Source: Caedibacter sp052030685
GTDB lineage: Bacteria > Pseudomonadota > Gammaproteobacteria > Francisellales > Francisellaceae
NCBI RefSeq assembly: GCF_052030685.1
Contig: NZ_JBQAJM010000013.1
Span: forward strand, 1 to 64,000
DNA: 64,000 nucleotides
Direction: 5' to 3'
A model generated the notes under the pieces. The model did not search any database. It was not told where the DNA came from and saw only the letters and a list, made by a program, of their open reading frames with translations. Made by a program: the position numbers and the translations under genes. Below, piece by piece: positions 18,413 through 26,719 of this stretch; position 1 is the stretch's first letter, and each line of letters opens with the position of its first letter.

Positions 18413-19330
18413 TTAAGCATTAGATTGAGTGACTAGTCTCAATGGAACGACAATATGTGGATTGACTTTTTCGCCACGCAAGAATTTAATCGCCGCTTCT
18501 ATCCCAAGCTCACCCATTAAATACGGTTGTTGAGCAATAGTTGCTGCCATTTTACCAGCCTTAACGGCGTTGATACCCTCTTTTGTGCCATCAAAGCCGA
18601 TAAGGATAATATGCTTTTTGCCTGCATCTTCAATCGCACGCATTGCTCCTAATGCCATTTCATCATTTTGCGCGAAAACACCATTAATATCAGGGTTAGA
18701 TTGCAATAAGTTTTGCGTGACATTCAAGCCTTGTGTGCGATCAAAATTCGCTGGCTGTTTAGCTACAATTTTGATATCTGATGTTGCCATTTTAGTATCA
18801 AAACCTTGACCACGCTCTTTAGACGCTGAAGCACCCGGGATCCCTTGAAGCTCAATAATTTTGCCGTTGTTATTCAAGCGATCAATCATATATTGCGCTG
18901 CCATTTTACCACCCGCCACATTATTTGATTCAATATGTGATAATACCTTGCCTGAATCAGCTGTGCGATCCAAAGTAATGATTTCAACACCATGTTTATT
19001 GGCATATTTCACCGCATTAGAAACGGCTTGTGAATCGGTTGGATTGATAATAATCACTTTAATGTTTTTTGTGATCAAGTCTTGAACATTAGATAATTCT
19101 CTTGCCGGATCATTACGTGAGTCAAGCGTAACAACTTTATACCCTTCTGCTTTGGCGGTTTCTTCAGCCCCGTTTTTCATGCTAACGAAAAACGGATTAT
19201 CTAAAGTTGATACCACAAATCCAACCGTTTTATCATTATCATTTGGGCTACCACAGCCTGCCACTACCAGCATTGCGACAACACCAACAATCGCTGTAAT
19301 TACTTTAAAAATACGCATTTTCATTTTCAT
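18413..19330 (-). CDS. rbsB: Ribose-type ABC transporter substrate-binding lipoprotein
   Basis: This 305-residue periplasmic-binding protein is of the ribose/galactose family (GFVVSTLDNPFFVSMKNGAEE, DSRNDPARELSNVQDLI, GFDGTKEGINAVKAGKMAATIAQQP). It captures a sugar outside and delivers it to RbsC-RbsA. The signal ends in a lipobox LVVAGC near residue 26, so it is probably a lipoprotein, unlike the soluble E. coli RbsB. The start is supported by GGAGAAGAA directly before ATG. It is the last gene of rbsA-rbsC-rbsB; ribose is the likely substrate by homology only. Confidence 0.9.
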   Translation of the reverse strand: MKMKMRIFKVITAIVGVVAMLVVAGCGSPNDNDKTVGFVVSTLDNPFFVSMKNGAEETAKAEGYKVVTLDSRNDPARELSNVQDLITKNIKVIIINPTDSQAVSNAVKYANKHGVEIITLDRTADSGKVLSHIESNNVAGGKMAAQYMIDRLNNNGKIIELQGIPGASASKERGQGFDTKMATSDIKIVAKQPANFDRTQGLNVTQNLLQSNPDINGVFAQNDEMALGAMRAIEDAGKKHIILIGFDGTKEGINAVKAGKMAATIAQQPYLMGELGIEAAIKFLRGEKVNPHIVVPLRLVTQSNA

Positions 19331-19354
19331 TTCTTCTCCATGAGGTTAGTTACA

Positions 19355-20305
19355 CTATGTTTTCACTTTAAAATCAAATAATACCGCAATCAATATGACC
19401 AACGCCTTGACGATCATCTGATAATACGAGGAAACGTCCATTAAGTTAAGCGCGTTACTTAATAAACCGATAATAAGCGCACCCATCAATGTGCCCATAA
19501 TTTTACCTTTACCACCAAAAAGGCTCGTCCCGCCTAAAACTACTGCAGCAATTGCATCAAGCTCGTAACCTGTACCTGCTGTAGGTTGTGCTGATGATAG
19601 ACGCGAGGTAATAATCATTGCCGCGATTGCTGATAGAGCGCCTGAAATAGCATAAACAGCAAATTTAATACGATTAACACGAATACCGGCAAGCTTTGTT
19701 GCCTCTTCATTGCCACCTGTGGCATAGACATATCGCCCAAAACGCGTATATTTCAATACATAAAAAGACACCGTAAAAACCACTGCCATAATGTACACAG
19801 GAAAAGGAATGCCCAACAAACTACCGGTACCAATAAAAGCAAAAGCGTCAGAGCTTGTTGCCACCGGATAACCATCACTCAACACCATCGTTAATCCACG
19901 AAACAAGGTCATGGTAATCAATGTCGCAATAAATGGTTGCACCGCACCTTTGGTTACAATCGCACCACTGACACCACCAAAGATAACACCGGCTAAAATC
20001 GTCAACGGAACCACCAAATAAATCGGCACCATCCACTGCAATAAAAACGCACAAATCACACCACAAAGTGCTAATACAGATCCAACGGACAGATCAATGC
20101 CTTTGGTTAAAATAACAAAAGTCATACCCACTGCAATCACGGCATTAACAGATGTTTGTTGCAAAATCACTAAGATATTATTCCACGTCAAAAAGTACTG
20201 ATTCAAACATGACATCACGACAATCATAACAACAAGCGCCAATGCTGCTTTATGCTCAATTAAAAATTGTTTATTAACTTTATTCATCACGCTATTTTTT
20301 AGCAT
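19355..20305 (-). CDS. rbsC: Ribose-type ABC transporter permease
   Basis: RbsC forms the membrane channel of the ribose importer. This 316-residue protein has about eight to ten hydrophobic segments and the family blocks GMTFVILTKGIDLSVGSVLAL and the EAA-like ELDAIAAVVLGGTSLFGGKGKI. The ATG at 20305 has a strong AAGGGGAG site four bases upstream, which favours it over the internal Met at residue 7. It lies 19 bp after rbsA and 24 bp before rbsB. Confidence 0.94.
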   Translation of the reverse strand: MLKNSVMNKVNKQFLIEHKAALALVVMIVVMSCLNQYFLTWNNILVILQQTSVNAVIAVGMTFVILTKGIDLSVGSVLALCGVICAFLLQWMVPIYLVVPLTILAGVIFGGVSGAIVTKGAVQPFIATLITMTLFRGLTMVLSDGYPVATSSDAFAFIGTGSLLGIPFPVYIMAVVFTVSFYVLKYTRFGRYVYATGGNEEATKLAGIRVNRIKFAVYAISGALSAIAAMIITSRLSSAQPTAGTGYELDAIAAVVLGGTSLFGGKGKIMGTLMGALIIGLLSNALNLMDVSSYYQMIVKALVILIAVLFDFKVKT

Positions 20306-20324
20306 TACTCTCCCCTTAAATCAT

Positions 20325-21833
20325 TTAAGCAATTGCCAATTTCATTACCGCTTCTTGCGAGATATCGTCGGACATCAGCTCGCCCTTTATCTCACCCTCA
20401 CGCATCACCAACATGCGATCACTCAAGCCAATCACCTCAGGCATTTCTGAGGAAATAAATAAAATCGCCAAACCCTGTGCTTTAAGTGTATGAATCAAGC
20501 GATATATCTCGCGTTTTGCAGCCACATCAATTCCGCGCGTTGGCTCATCTAAAATTAACAGCTTAGGTTGACATAATAAGCCCTTAGCAATCGCAATTTT
20601 CTGTTGATTACCACCGCTTAGATTACTGACTAGCTGCTGTTGATTAGGTGTTTTAATCTTAAGTTGATCTATATACTTAGAGACTATTTCTTTTTCTTGT
20701 GATCGATCAATATGCCCCAATGCATTTGAAAGTTTTTTAAGTGATGCTAGCGTCATATTCTCTTTAACACTAGCACCCAAGACAAGTCCATCGACTTTAC
20801 GATCTTCTGAGATATAAACAATTCCATAAGCCAAAGCTTGCGTTGGATTGTTTACACGAATCACCTCACCTGCCAATGTCATTTGTCCCTCTTTAATCGG
20901 ATAACAACCATAAATACTGCGCGCAAGCTCCGTTCGTCCAGCACCAATTAGCCCATACACACCAAGCACTTCACCTTGATGAATAACGAGACTTGCTGGC
21001 TTGATTTTGTCATTACTAATATTTTCTGCTTTAAATAATTGCTGCATCGGCTGCTCTGAGATCTGAGTGTGCTCTGCTGATGAGAATGCCGTCATCTTAC
21101 GACCAACCATTTTCTCAATGATTTGTTCATGCGTTAATACATCTGTTTTACTTTCAATAATAAACTGACCATCACGCATAATCGTAATATCATCACAAAT
21201 TTCAAAAATTTCTTCCATGCGATGCGAGATATAAATAATGCATTTGCCTTGTTCACAAAGCTTTTTAATGATTTCAAACAAGCGTCTGACTTCTTTCTCG
21301 GTTAAGGCGTCTGTAGGTTCATCCATGACAATGATTTGCGCATCTAATGATAAAGCTTTAGCAAGCTCCAGAAGCTTTTGATCACCAATACTTAAATTAT
21401 TTGCCAAACTTGCTGCCTTTTGTTGCATGTGCAACCTAGCGAGTATTTGATCAACTTTTTGATAAGTTGCCTTCCAATCGATACATAAGCGATTGCGCAT
21501 AATCTCGCGACCCAAGAGAACATTCTCAGCAATCGTCAGATCTGGCAATATATGCGGCTCTTGATGTACCATAGCAATGCCTGATGCTTGCGCTTTGGCA
21601 ATACCATCAAATTCAACCTTTTCACCAAAACAATAAATATCACCTTCATCTTTTTGGTAAATACCATTTAACACTTTCATTAACGTTGATTTACCAGCAC
21701 CATTCTCACCCAAAAGCCCCATTACTTTGCCACGATATGCTGTTAGGCTGACACCATCTAATGCTTTAGTCCCTGGAAAACTTTTATGGATATTTTCTAA
21801 GCGTAATACACATTGATCTTCATGCCTTTGCAC
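20325..21833 (-). CDS. rbsA: Ribose-type ABC transporter ATPase (two fused domains)
   Basis: RbsA is a tandem ATPase driving sugar import. Its 502 residues hold two ABC domains. The first has Walker A GLLGENGAGKST near residue 39 and signature NLSIGDQKLLELA. The second has a degenerate P-loop region (GLIGAGRTELA) but a full signature LSGGNQQK and Walker B LLILDEPTRGID, the usual pattern for this family. The start is a GTG at 21833 with AGGGGG six bases upstream. The operon lacks rbsD, rbsK and rbsR, so the kinase and regulator must be elsewhere or absent. It begins 27 bp after engB. Confidence 0.95.
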   Translation of the reverse strand: MQRHEDQCVLRLENIHKSFPGTKALDGVSLTAYRGKVMGLLGENGAGKSTLMKVLNGIYQKDEGDIYCFGEKVEFDGIAKAQASGIAMVHQEPHILPDLTIAENVLLGREIMRNRLCIDWKATYQKVDQILARLHMQQKAASLANNLSIGDQKLLELAKALSLDAQIIVMDEPTDALTEKEVRRLFEIIKKLCEQGKCIIYISHRMEEIFEICDDITIMRDGQFIIESKTDVLTHEQIIEKMVGRKMTAFSSAEHTQISEQPMQQLFKAENISNDKIKPASLVIHQGEVLGVYGLIGAGRTELARSIYGCYPIKEGQMTLAGEVIRVNNPTQALAYGIVYISEDRKVDGLVLGASVKENMTLASLKKLSNALGHIDRSQEKEIVSKYIDQLKIKTPNQQQLVSNLSGGNQQKIAIAKGLLCQPKLLILDEPTRGIDVAAKREIYRLIHTLKAQGLAILFISSEMPEVIGLSDRMLVMREGEIKGELMSDDISQEAVMKLAIA

Positions 21834-21860
21834 ACCTTTCCCCCTCTTAAGATTTAGCCG

Positions 21861-22607
21861 CTAGATACTTTCCAAATCAACAAATGTCAGATTATACCAT
21901 TGATCGAGCTTATGTTTTAACTTATCCAATCCCATTTTGCTTTGCGCTGAAAACAATTGAAAACTAATATTATCAGGTGCGCGCACTTGCTTTAAATAGT
22001 CTCTCAATAAGCGCTCCGCTTTGGCTCTTTCTGAATTATTGAGCTTATCCGCCTTGGTTAGTAAAACATGCAAATTTAACTCATTCTGCACTGCGGCTTC
22101 AATCATCATACAATCAAAGCTTTTAATGGGATGACGAGAATCAACCAATAACACAATCCCTTTTAAACACCTTCTAGTTGTTAGATACATTTCTAGTGTT
22201 TTCTGCCAACTGGCTTTGATCTTTTCTGACACTTTGGCATAGCCGTAGCCAGGTAAATCAACCAAACGCTTATGTTCTTCCAGCTCAAATAAATTGATCA
22301 GTTGCGTCCGCCCAGGTGTTTTACTGACACGTGCTAACTTGGTCTGCTCGGTTAATGCATTTAAGGCACTGGATTTACCCGCATTAGAACGCCCCGCAAA
22401 CGCCACTTCAATGCCATAGTCGGCAGGAAGCTGTTCAACTAACGCAGCCCCCATTACATATGTTGCTTGACGATAATTCATCGGCTTTATTGATGGTGTA
22501 TCATTTGGCTTAGCTTCCACTATCTGTGATTGTCTTAGTTCAGGTGTCTCTTTCACGTCTTTTACACCTTTTACATCTTTTACTTTTTTGATTCTTTTAT
22601 CACTCAT
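21861..22607 (-). CDS. engB: Ribosome-biogenesis GTPase EngB (YihA/YsxC)
   Basis: EngB assists 50S ribosome assembly. G1 is GRSNAGKSS, G3 DLPGYG, G4 LTKADK, and G5 FSAQSK. The family core spans about residues 43-240. The first ~42 residues form a lysine-rich extension built on VKD/VKG triplets (residues 8-19) from a nonamer DNA repeat and is longer than in most relatives. A shorter start at the Met before NYRQATYVMGA is possible. The gene precedes rbsACB with a 27-bp gap. Confidence 0.93.
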   Translation of the reverse strand: MSDKRIKKVKDVKGVKDVKETPELRQSQIVEAKPNDTPSIKPMNYRQATYVMGAALVEQLPADYGIEVAFAGRSNAGKSSALNALTEQTKLARVSKTPGRTQLINLFELEEHKRLVDLPGYGYAKVSEKIKASWQKTLEMYLTTRRCLKGIVLLVDSRHPIKSFDCMMIEAAVQNELNLHVLLTKADKLNNSERAKAERLLRDYLKQVRAPDNISFQLFSAQSKMGLDKLKHKLDQWYNLTFVDLESI

Positions 22608-22653
22608 AAAAATATCTTCTATCTATTGCTACATAATTGATGCCTAATAATAA

Positions 22654-22675
22654 GGGCATATGCAATATGCCCCTA
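22654..22675. repeat. Palindromic repeat copy at the end of the phosphatase gene
   Basis: GGGCATATGCAATATGCCCC followed by TAC is a copy of the family seen at 2342-2406. Read on the minus strand, its GTAGGGGC supplies the TAG stop codon (22673-22675) of the phosphatase gene, exactly as at rph. Confidence 0.8.
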
Positions 22676-23158
22676 CTTTACCTTTAATTCATCTTTTAAC
22701 ACTTCTAGTAAATTTCTGCATGCTGTGTCAATCATCAAATACACTTGGTCAAATCCATCATTATAGTATGGATCAGGCACATTATTTATTGCCAAAGTAG
22801 GCGCATATTGCAGTAATTTTGTCACCTTTTGCATGTTGCTATTTGGCGCAATCATCTGCATATCTTTAAGGTTTTTATCATCCATGGCAATCAGATAATC
22901 ATAGTGCTTAAAATCTTCTGCCACTAACTGCCTTGAACGTAGGTCACGAATATCACAACCATATTTCAACGCTGTTGCTACAGTTCTTGGGTCAGAGGCG
23001 TCACCTTTGTGCCACTGATTAGAGTGTGTGCCAGATGACTCAATCTCAAAATGTGACTGTAAATGCCCTTCAGCAACCAATTGACGGAAAACACCATGCG
23101 CCGTTGGTGAGCGACAAATATTGCCCATACAGACAAACATGACTTTAATCTTCTTCAT
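22673..23158 (-). CDS. Low-molecular-weight protein-tyrosine phosphatase
   Basis: The active-site loop CMGNICRSP (C-x5-R-S) opens the protein, and the general acid lies in VPDPYYND near the end. At 161 residues it has the family size. Such enzymes dephosphorylate tyrosine kinases of capsule export (Wzb/Wzc) or other proteins; no kinase or capsule gene is near, so its role is open. The start is chosen at MKKIKVMFVC by homology. An upstream ATG at 23188 has a better AGGAG but only two bases of spacing, so a 10-residue longer form is possible. Confidence 0.88.
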   Translation of the reverse strand: MKKIKVMFVCMGNICRSPTAHGVFRQLVAEGHLQSHFEIESSGTHSNQWHKGDASDPRTVATALKYGCDIRDLRSRQLVAEDFKHYDYLIAMDDKNLKDMQMIAPNSNMQKVTKLLQYAPTLAINNVPDPYYNDGFDQVYLMIDTACRNLLEVLKDELKVK

Positions 23159-23357
23159 ATGCTTGGTGATAACCACAAGGTTAATCATTACTCCTAGGCG
23201 TTAGTGTATTACATTTGACTAGAAGATTGACAGCACTATTTATACGCATTGTGCATCAGCTCATACTATTTTTACTACATTCTTCTTAAATTAATGGCAA
23301 AAGAATAAATTTTGACCTACTTTAAACAATGACTCAATCAACTTTATAGGTGACATC

Positions 23358-23513
23358 ATGATGAAGGTAAAAAAACTTGAAAAAGAAATCGCTGAAAGCA
23401 TCGATAACCCAAAAGATAAAACCATTAATGCCAAATCGGCTAATTTATTTATCAGCAAATTCAAACCAATTGCTTATGGTTTTGTGCTACCGATGAAAAC
23501 GCTTAAACACTAG
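23358..23513 (+). CDS. Small hypothetical protein, 51 residues
   Basis: A short ORF starts at one of two adjacent ATGs with an AGGTGA site four bases before the first. The product (MMKVKKLEKEIAES...) is lysine-rich and mostly hydrophilic, with a more hydrophobic end (IAYGFVLPM). I recognise no family. It could be a real small protein or the 5' remnant of a decayed gene, since the following 700 bp contain a transposase fragment and a dispersed repeat. Confidence 0.35.
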   Translation: MMKVKKLEKEIAESIDNPKDKTINAKSANLFISKFKPIAYGFVLPMKTLKH

Positions 23514-23518
23514 AAGTG

Positions 23519-23737
23519 TTATACCGCTCGTAAATCATTTTGCGGTGTTAGATGTCGAAGAAGTTTTTGATGTTTTTGGGTGATGGAACTGCAGGCAATA
23601 GCTGGGACTATTGGCAAAATTGCATCACCCAAAAGGGCGCAAAATTCAATGACAAAAATGCTGTAAAATGGTTTATGGGCGGTATAAATATTCACAACCC
23701 ATTTTTGCACAACTGTGAACAATTCAATTATTTCCAT
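23519..23737 (-). CDS. Small ORF with one membrane segment, C-terminus made of a dispersed repeat
   Basis: From an ATG at 23737 preceded by GGGGGTAA, this gives 72 residues with one hydrophobic stretch (about residues 25-50). The last ~22 residues (ITQKHQKLLRHLTPQNDLRAV) are encoded entirely by the dispersed ~65-bp repeat at 23521-23584, so the present C-terminus arose when the repeat arrived or the ORF is a chance reading. No family is recognised. Confidence 0.25.
   Translation of the reverse strand: MEIIELFTVVQKWVVNIYTAHKPFYSIFVIEFCALLGDAILPIVPAIACSSITQKHQKLLRHLTPQNDLRAV
23521..23584. repeat. Dispersed ~65-bp repeat, copy 1
   Basis: Read on the minus strand this gives ATCACCCAAAAACATCAAAA ... 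GCAAAATGATTTACGA. A second copy lies at 40436-40503 (plus strand), sharing most positions, and a partial one is at about 3205-3230. It has no strong internal palindrome. Confidence 0.75.
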
Positions 23738-23850
23738 TTTTACCCCCACTTTATTTCTAAGCTGCCTATGCGGCAGTGAACTCAATTTATACTTGATCCC
23801 CAAGATCTTGCTTGCGTGATTTTTTGTCCCTAAGTTAAATGATTTATGTG

Positions 23851-24255
23851 TTAAGCAGCTTTACTCAACTTTCGTTTTTTTCTAGCTTCTTGTTTGCGTC
23901 GTTTTTTCTGCACAATTTCACCAATGCGTTGAACATTGCAAGATAAAACAGCCAAAGCCACATAACAATCAAAACCTTCTTTGCCCTTATCTGGGCAGCG
24001 ATCAAGTCCATGTTGCTCCAAAAAGTTGATTGCTGACTCAACGGCTGAATGCTGATGTCTGGTTTTGACAAATTCAGAGTCGCTTTCTTGAATCTTTTCT
24101 AACTGGTTTAACTTGCCTTTTTTGGGCATAACAACCTTATCAATAAGCTTTTTAGCCTCTGCAAGATTCACCGCCGAGTAAAAACCTTTATCAAAACTAC
24201 AGCCTTGCAAACGATCATAATCACAATCAAGATTTAAACGCATAACGCCAAGCAC
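23851..24255 (-). pseudogene. ISNCY-type transposase, C-terminal fragment
   Basis: The 134 residues correspond to the C-terminal third of ISNCY-family transposases: SFDKGFYSAVN, VVMPKKGKLN, RHQHSAVESAINFLEQHGLD, then FDCYVALAVLSCNVQRIG and a basic tail. The conserved Glu of the catalytic DDE triad is probably the one in SAVESAIN. The N-terminal two thirds are missing: the frame begins at 24255 and only about 60 bp separate it from the histidine kinase gene. The insertion sequence is therefore truncated and inactive. I see no inverted ends. Confidence 0.8.
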
Positions 24256-24315
24256 ATTAGCATTTTTTGAGACCTTTTTTTGTGTCTCTAACTATGGTCT
24301 AAAATATGGGGAGTA

Positions 24316-25905
24316 TTATACTATTGGCAATTTGATTTCAAATGTCACCGCGCCAGACGTATTATCAAGTGTTATACGCCCATGATGCGCTTCAACAATA
24401 CGCCAGACAATTGCTAACCCAAGTCCGCTACTTTGTTTTGATTGTGAATTAAATGGCTGATTTAAGACATCCTCAAGATCAAACAAAAATCCCTCACCAT
24501 TATCTGTAATTTTAATCACCGCATCGTTATCAAAAATGCTAATCGATACATTGATTATATCACCGCCATATTTATAGGCATTAATCAGTAGATTATTTAA
24601 TACTTTTTGTATTGCAAATTTATCTAACAAAACCATTATATTCGGATGATCACAAGTAAAGTGCCATGCTTTATCTGCATAAGTAGTACGATGAATTGTA
24701 ACGATTTTTTCAACCATTGAAGGGAGTGATACTTTATCTAAATTCAATGGTAATTTTACATAACTATATTTTGAATAATCTAGCTGCTGATTAATCAAAT
24801 GATCTATTTGTATAATATCTTCTTTGATTGATAAGATATGCTTTGCGCGCGCTTCGTTTGTTTTAGCGCTTTCTAACAACCGTAAGGTGAAATGGACTTG
24901 CGCTAATGGCGTTTTAATCTCATGTGCGACCATATTAGCAAAAGTCGTTTGTCGTTTTATCAGCGATTGAATGCTGTTTCCCATATCCTTAAGCGTCTGA
25001 TAAACCGACCATAATACCGATTTAGTCGATAGTTGGATGTCCTTATCAAATGCATTATTGCCATAATTCTGTGCTAAAGACTTTAATTTAATCAAATCCC
25101 GATAAAGTGGGTAGGAAATAATAAGTGTCAAAAACACCAATAAAATAGCATCAATGATTAACGCATAAATGTGTGGGTGCAGCTTAACCCAATTATCTCG
25201 ATAAGGGCCAATAATAATGACTTTATTCGGATTTGGTGATAAGAATTGAATATACCCTTCAACACCATGAAAGGGTTGTGTCGGGAAATAACCCCACTTT
25301 TTAATGTCTTGCTGCTCTTGTTGTGTATAAGTTGATAGATTTTTCACCTCAACACCAACTTGATAGACATTCTCTATATATTGAATCACTGAACTCCACT
25401 GAGACTCTGGTGTGTTTTTAAATTTACTATAAGCCAATTGATGAATCCACGCATTATTCTTCTGATACTCTATGATTTCAGGCGCACGTTTTTGCATTGC
25501 AAAAAACAAATCACTCTTTAAAACCCGTTGATAAATCATGCTTGGCTTAAACATATCAAAGTTACTTGTGTAGTCATGATTATTATAATCAAAAAGCATC
25601 TCACCGGCGTATAACGCTTCTTTTTGTGAACGTATATCTTCTGGTAACTGATCAAAATGAAGTAAATGTAATGGTCTTGTATGCAGGCTTTTTAGTTTAT
25701 CAATAATCAAAGGCCACTTACTTTCTGGCTCGTTCTGAAACCGAGCTTCCAAAGCTCTGAAAACACCAGCAGCATTTAGCTCTGCATTTTGCTGGTTGAC
25801 TTTAAAACCAATATAAGTACTCGATGAAACAACAAAAATGGTCAATATCACTAGCACAGACAGATAGATTAATAACTGACGCGCAATAAATTTAAGCATA
25901 CTCAT
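24316..25905 (-). CDS. Two-component sensor histidine kinase
   Basis: This 529-residue inner-membrane sensor has one membrane segment near residues 5-27, a ~215-residue periplasmic sensor region, and a second segment near 245-265. The kinase core follows, with H-box MVAHEIKTPLAQ, N-box NNLLINAYKYG, G1 ITDNGEGF and G2 SSGLGLAIVWRIVEAHHG. All catalytic residues are present. Its ATG overlaps the TGA of the response regulator (ATGA), so they are a coupled pair. The start at 25905 is preferred over a TTG-like extension. The signal is unknown; the general layout recalls RstB/CpxA-type kinases. Confidence 0.92.
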   Translation of the reverse strand: MSMLKFIARQLLIYLSVLVILTIFVVSSSTYIGFKVNQQNAELNAAGVFRALEARFQNEPESKWPLIIDKLKSLHTRPLHLLHFDQLPEDIRSQKEALYAGEMLFDYNNHDYTSNFDMFKPSMIYQRVLKSDLFFAMQKRAPEIIEYQKNNAWIHQLAYSKFKNTPESQWSSVIQYIENVYQVGVEVKNLSTYTQQEQQDIKKWGYFPTQPFHGVEGYIQFLSPNPNKVIIIGPYRDNWVKLHPHIYALIIDAILLVFLTLIISYPLYRDLIKLKSLAQNYGNNAFDKDIQLSTKSVLWSVYQTLKDMGNSIQSLIKRQTTFANMVAHEIKTPLAQVHFTLRLLESAKTNEARAKHILSIKEDIIQIDHLINQQLDYSKYSYVKLPLNLDKVSLPSMVEKIVTIHRTTYADKAWHFTCDHPNIMVLLDKFAIQKVLNNLLINAYKYGGDIINVSISIFDNDAVIKITDNGEGFLFDLEDVLNQPFNSQSKQSSGLGLAIVWRIVEAHHGRITLDNTSGAVTFEIKLPIV

Positions 25906-26597
25906 TCCCAAGCACCTTGACAAAAAATATACCCTTTACCCCAAATTGTTTTAATTTTGGTCGGATTTTTGGCGTCATCCTCCAAATGCTGGCGTAACTT
26001 TGACACCATCACATCAATAAACCGATCAACACCATCATACCCAACACCTTTAATCATCAAATAAAGATACTCTCGCTTTAACAACCTATCAGGATTAAGC
26101 GCAAAAATTTTCATTAATTCAAACTCTTTGCTCGTTAACTCAACTGGCTTATCTTTATAGCGCACTTCATAGTTTTTCACATCAACCGCTAATGTCCCAT
26201 AGCTTAACACATCAGGAATGACATCATTAGCAGTCCGCGATGTTAATATCTTGTTAACACGCAACAATAAAGCCTCGGGTGATACCGGTTTTTTAAGATA
26301 GTCATCAGCGCCTAATCTCAAGCCCTTTAACTCATCATCAGGATCAGTATGACACGTTAAGAATAAAATCACGCCTTGATAGTCTGCTCGCAACAACTGA
26401 CAAACTTCATAGCCTGACAAATCAGGCATTTCAACATCTAAGATAATCAAATCAGGGGCAAAGCTCTTAGCAAAAAAAATCCCTTCTTCACCATCATGTG
26501 CTGAGCGAACAGTAAAACCATTATCAGCTAAAAAATTGCTAATGAGCTTATTAAGCTTTACATTGTCGTCTATCACTAAGATCTTCTTATCCTGCAT
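25902..26597 (-). CDS. OmpR-family response regulator
   Basis: Partner of the downstream kinase. The receiver domain (1-120) has the acidic pocket IDDN, phospho-acceptor Asp in LIILDVEMPD, and the Lys of YLKKPV, so it should be phosphorylatable. The C-terminal winged helix (about 135-231) has ELTSKEFELMKIFALN and DVMVSKLRQHLEDD. From MQDKKILVIDDN at 26597 it is 231 residues; a 15-residue extension to 26642 is unlikely. In Legionella, OmpR-type systems (PmrAB, CpxRA) control dot/icm genes, and this pair lies just downstream of the dot operon, so a regulatory link is a reasonable inference but no operator is shown. Confidence 0.92.
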   Translation of the reverse strand: MQDKKILVIDDNVKLNKLISNFLADNGFTVRSAHDGEEGIFFAKSFAPDLIILDVEMPDLSGYEVCQLLRADYQGVILFLTCHTDPDDELKGLRLGADDYLKKPVSPEALLLRVNKILTSRTANDVIPDVLSYGTLAVDVKNYEVRYKDKPVELTSKEFELMKIFALNPDRLLKREYLYLMIKGVGYDGVDRFIDVMVSKLRQHLEDDAKNPTKIKTIWGKGYIFCQGAWE

Positions 26598-26719
26598 GAT
26601 CCACTCTACTGCACGATATCTCCATAAATAAAGCATAGACAAAAATATTTAAACTGCAATATAACCATTTTTATACTTATAACCACCGACTATAAGCTTT
26701 GCAAGTTATCAATAATTTT

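Noticed and set aside
23851..24255. Active insertion sequence
   Set aside because: Only the C-terminal third of the transposase is present and no inverted ends could be paired.
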